Source: Betaproteobacteria bacterium
GTDB taxonomy: Bacteria > Pseudomonadota > Gammaproteobacteria > Burkholderiales > SG8-41
Assembly: GCA_028292435.1 (NCBI GenBank)
Contig: JAQGMI010000176.1
Location: 21,078-85,077, forward strand
Direction: 5' to 3'
DNA length: 64,000 bases
The position numbers were made by a program, and so were the translations under genes. Under the pieces are notes generated by a model, which was not told the DNA's origin, made no database searches, and saw nothing but the letters and a program-made list of their open reading frames with translations. Positions 24,631 to 34,198 of the stretch are shown here, piece after piece. Numbering within the stretch: position 1 is the stretch's first letter; each line of letters begins with the position of its first letter.

Positions 24631-26067
24631 TTATTTAACGCTCGAAAGCTGCGTTGCGTCCCAGCCGCCGCCGAGCGCCTGCACGAGCGTCACTGCCGCC
24701 ACCAGGCGCTGCCCAAGCAGGTTGACCGCCGTCGCTTCATTGTTCAACTGCGCGGTCTGCACGATGACGACGTTCAGGTAGTTGACCGTGCCCGCCTTGT
24801 ATTGATTGAGCGTCAATTCGGTCGACTGGCGCGCGGCCTGCACGGCTTCGGCCTGCACGAGCGCCTCCTGCTCGAGGATGCGCAATGCCGCCAGATTGTC
24901 TTCAACCTGCTGGAACGCCGTCAGTACGGTCTGCCGGTAGGTGGAAACGTTGGCGTCATACGCAGCCTGCGCCTGCTTTGAAACCGCTTTGCGCGAGCCG
25001 CCGTCAAATATCGTCTCCGCCAGCGTCGCACCGAGCGACCAGTAGCGGCTCGGCGCAGTCAGCCAGTCGGGCGGACTGTTGGCGCGAAAGCCGTTGGTCG
25101 CGGTGATCGTCAGCGACGGAAAGTACGCCGCCTGCGCAACGCCGATCTGCGCATTGGAAGCGGCCATCTGGCGCTCGGCCGCCGCGATATCGGGCCGGCG
25201 CTCGAGCAGTTGCGATGGCATACCGGCTGGAATCGCCGGTATCGCGAGCGCGACCGCTTCGGGCGCCACGCTCAATTCGGCGGGCGGCTTGCCGATGAGA
25301 ATGGCCATCGCATGCTCGACCTGCGCGCGCTGCACGCCGATGTCGATCGACTGCGCCTGCGTGCTCTTGAGCTGCGTCTCGGCTTGCACCAGTTCGACGC
25401 GAGCGGCAACGCCGGCGTTATAGCGATTGCGCGTGACCTCCATGGATTTGGAATACGCGGCGACCGAGTCATCGAGCAGGCGCTTGCGCGCGTCGAGCAC
25501 TCGCAATTGAAAGTAATTGATCGCGACCTGCGATTGCGCGAGCAGCCGCGCATTCGCGAGATTGGCGGCGCTGGTCTGCGCATTGGCGACGTTGCCTTCG
25601 ATCGTCCGGCGCACACTGCCCCACAAGTCCGGCGCCCACGAAGCGGTCAGCGGCAGGTTGTAAAGATTCGTTGGCACCGGCGAATTACCCGAGGCGCCGA
25701 CGACGATCGGCGACCGGCTGCGCGTGACGCCGGCTGAAAGCGCGAGCGTCGGCCATAAGCCCGAACGCGACTGCTCGACCAGCGCTTCGGCCTGGCGCAG
25801 CCGCGCTTCGGCGGAGCGCACGTTTTCGTTGGATAGATTGACCTGGTCCGCAAGCGCATTGAGTTTCGCGTCGCCGAAAATTTCCCACCAGTTGCCGCGA
25901 CTCACCCCGTCATTGGGCTGCGCCGGTTTCCAGTCGCCGGCTTCCTTGAACGCCGGCGTGGCCGGCGCCGGCGGCCGCACATAGTTGGGCCCCATCAGGC
26001 AGCCGCCGAGAAAAGTCAGCGTGACCGCCGCCGTCAGAAGTCGCATACGCGGGAATTTTGTTTTCAT
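24631..26067 (-). CDS. Outer membrane efflux channel (NodT/OprM family lipoprotein)
   Basis: A 478-residue outer membrane factor. The signal peptide ends in a lipobox (LGGC near residue 22), followed by NYVRPPAPATPAFKEA, the standard NodT-family start. Two homologous halves with long coiled helices and beta strands follow (RSAEARLRQAEALVEQS, and IGVAQAAYFPSLTIT). It is the last gene of the - strand MFP-RND-RND operon, its start overlapping the preceding pump stop by four bases. It may serve all three RND pumps in this region. Confidence 0.93.
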   Translation of the reverse strand: MKTKFPRMRLLTAAVTLTFLGGCLMGPNYVRPPAPATPAFKEAGDWKPAQPNDGVSRGNWWEIFGDAKLNALADQVNLSNENVRSAEARLRQAEALVEQSRSGLWPTLALSAGVTRSRSPIVVGASGNSPVPTNLYNLPLTASWAPDLWGSVRRTIEGNVANAQTSAANLANARLLAQSQVAINYFQLRVLDARKRLLDDSVAAYSKSMEVTRNRYNAGVAARVELVQAETQLKSTQAQSIDIGVQRAQVEHAMAILIGKPPAELSVAPEAVALAIPAIPAGMPSQLLERRPDIAAAERQMAASNAQIGVAQAAYFPSLTITATNGFRANSPPDWLTAPSRYWSLGATLAETIFDGGSRKAVSKQAQAAYDANVSTYRQTVLTAFQQVEDNLAALRILEQEALVQAEAVQAARQSTELTLNQYKAGTVNYLNVVIVQTAQLNNEATAVNLLGQRLVAAVTLVQALGGGWDATQLSSVK

Positions 26068-29000
26068 TGTGTCCTCACTACGTGCTCATTTACGGGCTCA
26101 TTTACATTCTTGCCCGGCCGCCGGTCCCACATGCGTTGCGACCACAGCCGGAACCGGTCGAGATACAAATACACCACGGGTGTCGTGTAAAGCGTCAACA
26201 GCTGGCTCAGGATAAGCCCGCCGACGATTGAAATGCCGAGCGGCCGGCGCAATTCCGAACCCTCGCCAAAGCCGAACGCGAGCGGCACAGCACCCAGCAG
26301 CGCCGCCATCGTCGTCATCATGATCGGCCGGAAACGCAGCAGGCAGGCTTCGAAAATCGCCTCTTCGGGCGGCTTGCCGGTCCTGCGTTCGCTGGCGAGC
26401 GCGAAATCGATCATCATGATGGCGTTCTTTTTGACGATGCCGATGAGCAATATCACGCCGATCAGCGCAATGATACTGAACTCCGTCTGAAAGAGCAGTA
26501 GCGCGAGCAGCGCGCCAACGCCGGCAGAGGGCAGCGTTGACAGAATGGTGAGTGGATGCACGTAGCTTTCGTACAGGATGCCGAGCACGATGTACACGGT
26601 CAGTACTGCCGCGAGAATCAGCCACGGCTGGCTATCGAGCGACGCCTGGAACGCGCGCGCGGTGCCCTGAAAGCTGCCGTGCAGCGTTGACGGTGCGCCG
26701 ATCTCGATCATCTTGGCGTTGATGACCGCCACCGCATCGGACAGCGAGACGCCGACGGGAAGGTTGAACGATATCGTCGCCGAAGCGAACTGGCCCTGGT
26801 GGTTGACCGCCAGCGAGGTATTCGTCGGCTCGTACGTCGCGAAGGTAGCGAGCGGCACCTGGCCGCGCGTCGGCGATTGGACGTACACGCCTTTCAATGC
26901 TTCGGGGCTTTGCCAATACTCCGGCGCGACTTCCATCACGACGCGGTACTGGTTGAGCGTCGAGTAGATCACCGACACCTGCGCCTGGCCGAACGCGAGA
27001 TTCAGCGTGCTGTCGATCATCTTCGGCGTAATGCCCATGCGCGCGGCGGTTTCGCGGTCGATCGTGAGCGTAGTTTGCAGCCCTTTGACCTGCTGGTCGG
27101 TGTTCACGTCGGCAAGCTCCGGCACGTCTTGCAGCGCGCGCTGCAGCCGCGGCGTCCACGTGCGCAGCGTTTCAAGCTCGTCGGCCTGCAGCGTGAATTG
27201 ATACGACGCGTTGCTTTGACGTCCGCCGACGCGAATGTCCTGCACCGGATTCAGAAACAAATTCGCGCCCGGCACTTGAGCGAGCTTCACGCGCAGGCGC
27301 GCGACGACCTGGTCGGCGGACATCTTGCGCTCGGCGAGCGGCTTCAGGGAGACGAACATGAAGCCGCCGTTGCGCTGGCCGCCGCCGGTAAATCCGGTCA
27401 CGCTATCGACCGCCGGATCGGCCTGCACGATGTCGATGAAATCCGCGAGCTTCTGGCGCATCGCCTGAAATGAAATGCTCTGGTCGGCCTGGATGTTGCC
27501 CGTCAGACGGCCGGTGTCCTGCTGCGGGAAGAAACCTTTCGGAATGATGACGTAGAGATAAACGTTGAGGCACACCGTCGCAAGCAGCAGCGAAACGATG
27601 AAGCGCGGATGACGCAGCGCCCAGCCCAGCGACTTTTCGTAGCCGGAAAGAATCCACGTGAACACGCGCTCGCTCGCATGATACAGCCGGCCATGATCGC
27701 CCTCGGCCTTCGGCTTGAGCAGGCGCGCGCACATCATGGGCGTCGTCGTCAGCGACAACACGAGCGAGATTAAAATCGCGACCGACAAGGTCACGGCAAA
27801 TTCGCGGAACAGGCGGCCGACGATACCGCCCATCAGCAGGATCGGGATGAAGACCGCGATCAGCGACACGCTCATCGACAGCACGGTGAAGCCGACTTCG
27901 CGCACCCCGGCCAGCGCGGCCTCGTACGGCGGCAGGCCTTTTTCGATATAACGCGACACGTTTTCAAGCACCACGATCGCATCGTCGACGACGAAGCCGG
28001 TGGCGATCGTCAGCGCCATCAGCGACAGGTTGTTCAGGCTGAAGCCGCACAGGTACATCGCGCCGAAGGTGCCGATCAGCGATACCGGCACGGCGACGCT
28101 CGGGATCAGCGTCACGCGCCAGTCGCGCAGGAAAATGAACACGACGATGATGACGAGAATCATCGAGATGATGAGCGTGCGCTCGACGTCGCGCAGGCTC
28201 GCGCGGATGGTCGTCGTGCGCTCGAGCACGACCTGGACGTCGATTGCCTGCGGGATCGATGCCGCGAGCTGGGGTAATACCTCGCGCACGCGATCGGCGG
28301 TCTCGATGATATTGGCGCCGGGCTGGCGATACAGAATGACGAGCACCGCCGGTTTTCCGTTTGAGATGCCGGCATTGCGCAGATCCTGCACCGAATCGAC
28401 TACATCGCCCACGTCCGCCAGGCGTACGGCGGCGCCGTTGCGGTAGGCCACGATCATCGGCAAGTACTCTTTCGCGGTCTTGGCCTGATCATTGGCGTAA
28501 ATCTGCCATTGCCGTTCGCCGTCTTCGACCGTGCCCTTCGGCCGGTTCGCATTCGTGGCGTTAATCGCGGTGCGCACCTCGTCCAGGCCAATCGCGTATT
28601 TGTTGAGCGCGGTCGGATTCAACTCGACGCGCACCGCCGGCAGCGAACTGCCGCCGACCGTCACCTGCCCGATGCCCGCGACTTGCGATAATTTCTGCGC
28701 CAGGATGGTCGATGCGGCGTCGTACATCTGGCCGCGATCCAGCTTATCGGAGGTCAGCGAAATAATCATCACCGGCGCGTCGGCCGGGTTCACCTTGCGA
28801 TACGTCGGGTTGCTCGGCAGCCCGGTCGGCAGCGAGCCACGCGCTGCGTTGATCGCCGCCTGCACGTCGCGCGCCGCGCCGTCGATGTCGCGGCTCAGTT
28901 CAAATTGCAGCGTGATGCGCGAGCTGCCAAGCGAACTTGATGACGTGATTTCGGTTACGCCGGCGATACGCCCCAATGCGCGCTCGAGCGGTGTCGCGAC

Positions 29001-29186
29001 CGTCGCCGCCATCGTTTCCGGACTTGCGCCCGGAAGCGACACGCCAACCGAGATCGTCGGGAAGTCCACTTGCGGCAACGGCGACACGGGCAGCAGCCTG
29101 AAAGCCACGATGCCGGCAAGCGCGAGACCAATCGTCAGCAGCGTGGTCGCAACCTTGCGCCGGACAAATGGTTCCGAGATGTTCAT
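26064..29186 (-). CDS. mdtC: RND multidrug efflux transporter (MdtC-like), second operon
   Basis: A 1040-residue HAE1-type RND pump. It has the TM4 acid pair in GFVVDDAIVVLEN, IIPKGFFPQQDTGRL, and a C-terminal helix set ending YLYLDRFRLW. It lies directly after another RND pump with a four-base overlap and before the outer membrane channel, also overlapping by four bases. The MFP-RND-RND order matches mdtABC, in which two different pumps form a heteromultimer; the C position fits MdtC. In Enterobacteria this system exports bile salts and novobiocin; here the substrate is not known. Confidence 0.88.
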   Translation of the reverse strand: MNISEPFVRRKVATTLLTIGLALAGIVAFRLLPVSPLPQVDFPTISVGVSLPGASPETMAATVATPLERALGRIAGVTEITSSSSLGSSRITLQFELSRDIDGAARDVQAAINAARGSLPTGLPSNPTYRKVNPADAPVMIISLTSDKLDRGQMYDAASTILAQKLSQVAGIGQVTVGGSSLPAVRVELNPTALNKYAIGLDEVRTAINATNANRPKGTVEDGERQWQIYANDQAKTAKEYLPMIVAYRNGAAVRLADVGDVVDSVQDLRNAGISNGKPAVLVILYRQPGANIIETADRVREVLPQLAASIPQAIDVQVVLERTTTIRASLRDVERTLIISMILVIIVVFIFLRDWRVTLIPSVAVPVSLIGTFGAMYLCGFSLNNLSLMALTIATGFVVDDAIVVLENVSRYIEKGLPPYEAALAGVREVGFTVLSMSVSLIAVFIPILLMGGIVGRLFREFAVTLSVAILISLVLSLTTTPMMCARLLKPKAEGDHGRLYHASERVFTWILSGYEKSLGWALRHPRFIVSLLLATVCLNVYLYVIIPKGFFPQQDTGRLTGNIQADQSISFQAMRQKLADFIDIVQADPAVDSVTGFTGGGQRNGGFMFVSLKPLAERKMSADQVVARLRVKLAQVPGANLFLNPVQDIRVGGRQSNASYQFTLQADELETLRTWTPRLQRALQDVPELADVNTDQQVKGLQTTLTIDRETAARMGITPKMIDSTLNLAFGQAQVSVIYSTLNQYRVVMEVAPEYWQSPEALKGVYVQSPTRGQVPLATFATYEPTNTSLAVNHQGQFASATISFNLPVGVSLSDAVAVINAKMIEIGAPSTLHGSFQGTARAFQASLDSQPWLILAAVLTVYIVLGILYESYVHPLTILSTLPSAGVGALLALLLFQTEFSIIALIGVILLIGIVKKNAIMMIDFALASERRTGKPPEEAIFEACLLRFRPIMMTTMAALLGAVPLAFGFGEGSELRRPLGISIVGGLILSQLLTLYTTPVVYLYLDRFRLWSQRMWDRRPGKNVNEPVNEHVVRTQ

Positions 29187-32100
29187 GACCGTTCGGTTTC
29201 CGCTTCGCCGGTCGACGGGTGTGACAGGCGTTTATTCATGCGCCGGGCGACCCGGTCGAACCACAGATAGATGACCGGCGTTGTAAACAGCGTCAAGAGC
29301 TGACTCACAATCAGGCCGCCGACCATGGTGATGCCGAGCGGATGGCGCAGTTCGGAGCCGACGCCGCCGCCGAGCATCAGCGGCAGCGCACCGAGCAGCG
29401 CCGACATCGTTGTCATCAGGATCGGGCGGAAGCGCAGCAGGCACGCCTGATAAATGGCCTCACGCGGCGGCTTGCCCTCGACTCGCTCGGCGTCGAGCGC
29501 AAAGTCGATCATCATGATGGCGTTTTTCTTGACGATGCCGATCAAGAGGATGATGCCGATGATGCCGATGATGCCGAGATCAGTGCGCGCGACGATGAGC
29601 GCGAGCAGCGCGCCGACGCCGGCCGAGGGCAGCGTCGACAAAATCGTGACCGGGTGGATATAGCTTTCGTACAGCACGCCGAGCACGATGTACATCGTGA
29701 TCACCGCGGCCAGGATCAGCAGCAGCGTGTTGCCGAGCGACGCGCGGAAAGCCGACGCGGCGCCCTGAAAAGTCGTGCGCACGCTCACCGGCACGCCGAC
29801 TTCTTTTTGCAGTGCTTCAATGGCCTTCACGGCGTCGCCGAGCGAAGCGCCGCGCGCGAGATTGAACGAAATGGTCGCCGACGGGAACTGGCCCTGGTGA
29901 TTCACCGCGAGCGCCGCCGGCCTTTCGACCAGTTGCGTCACCGTGCTCAACGGCACCTGCATACCGGTGGTGCTCGGCACGTACAGGTCGCGCAAGGCAG
30001 CCGGACCCTTGCGAAATTCCGGCATCACTTCGAGCACGACTCGATACTGGTTCGATTGCGTGAAAATGGTAGACACCAGGCGCTGGCCGAACGCGTTGTA
30101 GAGCACGTTATCGATCGCCGCGGTGGTGACGCCGAGCCGCCCGGCGGTGTCGCGGTCGATCTGCAGGAAGGCCTGCAAACCGTTGTCCTGAAGATCGCTG
30201 GCGACGTCGATCACCTGCGGCAGCTTGGTCATACCTTCGACCACGCGGCGAGTCCACCGAACGAGTTCGTCGGGGTTCGCCGTGTCGAGCGTGAACTGAT
30301 ACTGCGTGCGGCTTACGCGGTCTTCGATCGTCAGGTCCTGCACCGGCTGCATATACAGCGTGATGCCTTCGTGGTCGGCAAGCGTCGCTTTCAGGCGCTC
30401 GATCACCGCAGTGACGCCCGGCCGCTGCGAGTGCGGCTTCAGATTGATCAGCAGGCGGCCGCTGTTGAGCGTTGTGTTGGTGCCGTCGACGCCGATGAAC
30501 GACGAAAGACTCACCACCGCCGGATCCTCGAGCACGATGCTCGCGAGTTTTTGCTGCCGCTCGGCCATCGCCGCAAACGAAATCGATTGCGGCGCCTCGG
30601 AAATACCCTGGATCACGCCGGTGTCCTGCACCGGAAAGAATCCTTTCGGAATAAAAATGTAAAGCACCGCGGCAAGCACCAGCGTGCCGAGTGCAATCAA
30701 CAGCGTCAGCGTCTGCCGCTCGAGCACCCAGGTCAGCATGACGCCATAACGCTCGATCACGCTGTCGAACCAGCGCTGGCTCGTGCGATAAAATTTGCTC
30801 TGCTGCTCTTCCGGCGTGTGGCGCAGGAGGCGCGCGCACATCATCGGCGTCAGCGTCAGCGACACGACCGCCGAGATCAGGATCGATACCGCGAGCGTGA
30901 TCGCGAATTCGCGGAAGAGCCGCCCGACCACGTCGCCCATGAAGAGCAGCGGGATCAGCACCGCGATCAACGAAAACGTCAGCGAAATAATCGTAAAGCC
31001 GATTTGCTCCGCGCCTTTCAACGCGGCGGCCATCGGATCCTCGCCCTTCTCGATATAGCGCGAAATGTTCTCGATCATCACGATCGCGTCGTCGACCACG
31101 AAGCCGGTCGCAATCGTCAACGCCATCAAAGTCAGGTTGTTGATACTGAAGCCGGCGAGATACATGACGCCGAACGTGCCGATCAATGACAGCGGCACGG
31201 CGATGCTTGGAATGACCGTTGCGGCGAAATTGCGCAGGAACAGAAAAATCACCATCACGACGAGCGCAACCGCAAGCAGCAGCTCGAACTGCACGTCCTT
31301 GACCGACGCGCGGATGGTCGTCGTGCGGTCGGTCAGGAGCGCGATGTCGATTGACGCCGGCAGCGCACCCTGCAATTGCGGCAGCAGCGCTTTCACGCGG
31401 TCGACGACTTCGATCACGTTGGCACCGGGCTGGCGCTGGATATTGATGATGACCGCCGGCACGTCATTCATCCACGCCGCGAGCCGCACGTTTTCGGCGT
31501 CTTCGATGACGTCGGCAACGTCGGAGAGATAAATCGGCGCGCCGTTCTTGTAAGCGACCACGATACGGCTGTATTCGGCGGCCGAGCGCAGTTGATCGTT
31601 GGCGTCGATCGTGTAGGCGCGCTGCGGCCCGTCAAAGCTGCCCTTGGCCTGGTTTACATTCGATGCGGCGAGGCCGGTGCGCACGTCCTCGAGGTTAAGC
31701 CCGTTCGAGGTCAACGCTTTGGGATTGACCTGCACGCGCACGGCCGGGCGCTGGCCACCGCTCAAGGTCACGAGACCGACGCCGGTGACTTGCGAAATCT
31801 TTTGCGCCAGACGCGTGTCGACGAGGTTCTGCACTTGCGGCAACTGCAGGGTCTGCGATGTCACGCCGAGCGTGAGAATGGGCGTGTCGGCCGGGTTGAC
31901 CTTGCTGTACACAGGCGGCGCCGGCAAGTCGGCCGGCAGCAGGTTCGAACCGGCATTGATTGCGGCCTGCACTTCCTGCTCGGCAATGTCGAGGCTCAGT
32001 TCGAGATTGAATTGCAGCGTGATGACCGACGCGCCGCCTGAACTCGTCGACGACATTTGTTTCAAGCCGGGCATCTGCCCGAACTGGCGCTCGAGCGGCG

Positions 32101-32293
32101 CCGTCACCGACGAGGTCATCACGTCCGGACTCGCGCCGGGATAGAACGTGACGATCTGAATGGTCGGGTAGTCGACTTCGGGCAGTGCCGACAGCGGCAG
32201 TTGGCGATAGGCAAATGCGCCCGACAGCAGAATTGCGACCATCAGCAATGAGGTCGCAACGGGGCGCAGGATGAACAGGCGAGAGGGATTCAT
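29183..32293 (-). CDS. mdtB: RND multidrug efflux transporter (MdtB-like), second operon
   Basis: A 1036-residue HAE1-type RND pump with TM4 aspartates in GFVVDDAIVMIEN, IPKGFFPVQDTGVIQG, and the usual tandem repeats. It lies 16 bp downstream of the MFP gene and overlaps the next pump. The paired-pump arrangement and sequence style are those of MdtB. Relative to the neighbouring pump it keeps a Val in PVQDTG where the others have Gln. Confidence 0.88.
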   Translation of the reverse strand: MNPSRLFILRPVATSLLMVAILLSGAFAYRQLPLSALPEVDYPTIQIVTFYPGASPDVMTSSVTAPLERQFGQMPGLKQMSSTSSGGASVITLQFNLELSLDIAEQEVQAAINAGSNLLPADLPAPPVYSKVNPADTPILTLGVTSQTLQLPQVQNLVDTRLAQKISQVTGVGLVTLSGGQRPAVRVQVNPKALTSNGLNLEDVRTGLAASNVNQAKGSFDGPQRAYTIDANDQLRSAAEYSRIVVAYKNGAPIYLSDVADVIEDAENVRLAAWMNDVPAVIINIQRQPGANVIEVVDRVKALLPQLQGALPASIDIALLTDRTTTIRASVKDVQFELLLAVALVVMVIFLFLRNFAATVIPSIAVPLSLIGTFGVMYLAGFSINNLTLMALTIATGFVVDDAIVMIENISRYIEKGEDPMAAALKGAEQIGFTIISLTFSLIAVLIPLLFMGDVVGRLFREFAITLAVSILISAVVSLTLTPMMCARLLRHTPEEQQSKFYRTSQRWFDSVIERYGVMLTWVLERQTLTLLIALGTLVLAAVLYIFIPKGFFPVQDTGVIQGISEAPQSISFAAMAERQQKLASIVLEDPAVVSLSSFIGVDGTNTTLNSGRLLINLKPHSQRPGVTAVIERLKATLADHEGITLYMQPVQDLTIEDRVSRTQYQFTLDTANPDELVRWTRRVVEGMTKLPQVIDVASDLQDNGLQAFLQIDRDTAGRLGVTTAAIDNVLYNAFGQRLVSTIFTQSNQYRVVLEVMPEFRKGPAALRDLYVPSTTGMQVPLSTVTQLVERPAALAVNHQGQFPSATISFNLARGASLGDAVKAIEALQKEVGVPVSVRTTFQGAASAFRASLGNTLLLILAAVITMYIVLGVLYESYIHPVTILSTLPSAGVGALLALIVARTDLGIIGIIGIILLIGIVKKNAIMMIDFALDAERVEGKPPREAIYQACLLRFRPILMTTMSALLGALPLMLGGGVGSELRHPLGITMVGGLIVSQLLTLFTTPVIYLWFDRVARRMNKRLSHPSTGEAETERS

Positions 32294-32309
32294 GCTTTAG
32301 CCGCGCTGA

Positions 32310-33785
32310 TTACTGGGCCGGACTTTCGCCTCGCTTGCCGCCGCGTTTCTTCCACGCCTCGCGCGCGGCCTCGCTTCTTTCACCGCCCGCTTTTTCGGTT
32401 GCCGCATCGGTGCCCGCGGCCTTGTCGGCTTTCGGTTTGTCCGCCGCCGGCCCCTTGTCGGCGGGCGCGCTTTTGTCGCCGCTCGCCGGTTCGGTTCCGC
32501 CCGGCTTGCCGCCCTCTGGATTTGCACCACTTTGCGTGCCGCCGCTTGCATCGCCGCCTTTGCGGCGTCCGCCGCCCTTGCGGCCCGACCCGTCGCCGCC
32601 CTTGCCCGCTGCCGCGGGATCCCGGGTCGGCAGTTCAACTTTCGCGCCTTCGCGCAGGCGGTCCATGCCATCGACCACGATCCGTTCGCCGGGTTCGACG
32701 CCGGATTCGACGATCGTCGCATCGTTTTCGGTCTGCCCCGTTTTGACATCGCGCAAAGTCACGGTGAGATCGTCCTTGACGACATACACGAACAATCCGC
32801 GCGTGCCGCGCTGCAACGCCGCGCTCGGCACCGTCGTCACATCGCGGCGCGTGTCGATCAGCATGCGCACGTTCACGAACTGGTTGGGAAACAGGCTCGA
32901 GTCGTCGTTTGGAAACTGCGCTTTCAGCTTGACCGTACCGGTCGCGGGATCGATCTGGTTATCGACGGTCAGCAAGACGCCCGTCGCGAGTTTCGTTTTC
33001 TGGTCGCGGTCGAACGCCTCGACCTGGACGCGCTCGCCCGACTGTATGCGCTTTAACACCACTTGGAGACTGTCCTGCGGAATCGTGTAGATCACGGTAA
33101 TCGGCTGCAATTGCGTTATCACAACGAGTCCGTTGGTGTCGCTCGAGCGCACGATATTGCCGACGTCGACCTGACGCAGGCCAAGCCGGCCTGCGATCGG
33201 CGCGGCGACTTTCGAGTACGCGAGCTGCAGACGCGCGTTATCGACGATACCTTTATTGATCGTGACTGAACCCGCGTACTGCCGCACCAGCGCCTCCTGG
33301 GTATCGACTTGCTGCTTTGCGATCGAATCCTGGGTGAGCAGCGTGCGATACCGCTCGACATCGATGCGCGCGTTGGCGAGCAGCGCCTGGTCGCGTTCCA
33401 TCTGGCCTTCAGCCTGGGTCAGTGCCGCCTGAAAAGGGCGCGGATCGACTTCCGCGAGTAACTCTCCCTCTTTGACGACTTGCCCTTCGCGAAACAGCAC
33501 GCGCATGAGTTGACCCTCAACGCGGCTCCGTACGGTAACGGTTTTCAGCGGCGTCACGGTCCCGAGACCGGTCAGGTAGACGTTGATGTCTTTCTTCACC
33601 GCCGGCTGGGCGACTACCGGCATCACGCGCGAGGCCGCATCGCGGCCCTTTTTGCCTTGCCCCTTAGCCGCCGGCTGCGCGCCCTCGGGCTGTCGCGAGT
33701 AGATGACATAGCCGCCGACTGCGAGGACGACGACGACAATCAACAGCCATTTCCACTGTAATGCCAACCATTTTAAAAATCGCAT
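32310..33785 (-). CDS. mdtA: RND efflux periplasmic adaptor (MdtA-like), second operon
   Basis: A 491-residue adaptor, longer than usual. One transmembrane anchor (about 9-27) is followed by the lipoyl half-motifs (VRSRVEGQLMRVLFREGQVVKEG), a helical hairpin and beta domains to about residue 385. The final 100 residues are a low-complexity Gly/Lys/Pro/Ala/Glu-rich tail absent from typical MdtA. The tail may be a disordered periplasmic extension. It is the first gene of the MFP-RND-RND-OMF operon. Confidence 0.9.
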   Translation of the reverse strand: MRFLKWLALQWKWLLIVVVVLAVGGYVIYSRQPEGAQPAAKGQGKKGRDAASRVMPVVAQPAVKKDINVYLTGLGTVTPLKTVTVRSRVEGQLMRVLFREGQVVKEGELLAEVDPRPFQAALTQAEGQMERDQALLANARIDVERYRTLLTQDSIAKQQVDTQEALVRQYAGSVTINKGIVDNARLQLAYSKVAAPIAGRLGLRQVDVGNIVRSSDTNGLVVITQLQPITVIYTIPQDSLQVVLKRIQSGERVQVEAFDRDQKTKLATGVLLTVDNQIDPATGTVKLKAQFPNDDSSLFPNQFVNVRMLIDTRRDVTTVPSAALQRGTRGLFVYVVKDDLTVTLRDVKTGQTENDATIVESGVEPGERIVVDGMDRLREGAKVELPTRDPAAAGKGGDGSGRKGGGRRKGGDASGGTQSGANPEGGKPGGTEPASGDKSAPADKGPAADKPKADKAAGTDAATEKAGGERSEAAREAWKKRGGKRGESPAQ

Positions 33786-34198
33786 TGAGCGTTTCTCTTT
33801 TTTTGAATGCCATTGCAGCTGACTGCAATTCAGGCGGTTATCATAGTGGAAACGACGCGCCGTATTGTAACGTTATGTATCAGTTGTAACCGGGCGGACG
33901 GCGCGATTATATAGTGGCCGTCCCCTGCAGTTTGTACCAGAGCGCACAAAGGCAATGCGGATCGCGCGTGCTGCGACAACGGCGCATTCATCGAGGCGGG
34001 CAAGGACAACAGCATGCACGATTCAGTCGCGTCCGCGCCGCTCTCCACTCACGGTTTACCGGCCGCTGCACTGCCTTACAGGCGGGCCTGTGCCCGTGAT
34101 TCGGCAAAACGCGCGCATAATTTGCGGAATTCGTGCGCAGGGAAATTGCGCAGCGGCCGTTGCGTAAAGCCGACAGCCGCTAAGCCGGACAAGAACCG
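33786..34198. other. Upstream region of the second efflux operon
   Basis: About 410 bp between the SDR stop codon and the mdtA start. Besides the candidate promoter and operators near 33865-33911, the stretch 33930-34198 has no convincing gene or RNA. The open frames there look like chance. Confidence 0.5.
33865..33911 (-). promoter_or_regulatory. Candidate -10 box and operator repeats upstream of mdtA
   Basis: On the - strand a consensus -10 TATAAT (33911-33906) is followed downstream by two GTTACAA sites (33890-33884 and 33871-33865), 19 bp apart. No good -35 is seen at 16-18 bp. The half-site matches the palindrome ahead of the other efflux operon, so repression by a common regulator is plausible. 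Confidence 0.4.

Noticed and set aside
29342..31189. 615-codon + strand frame within the RND pump region
   Set aside because: Arg/His/Asp-rich composition typical of an antisense frame opposite a GC-rich pump gene; no family motif.
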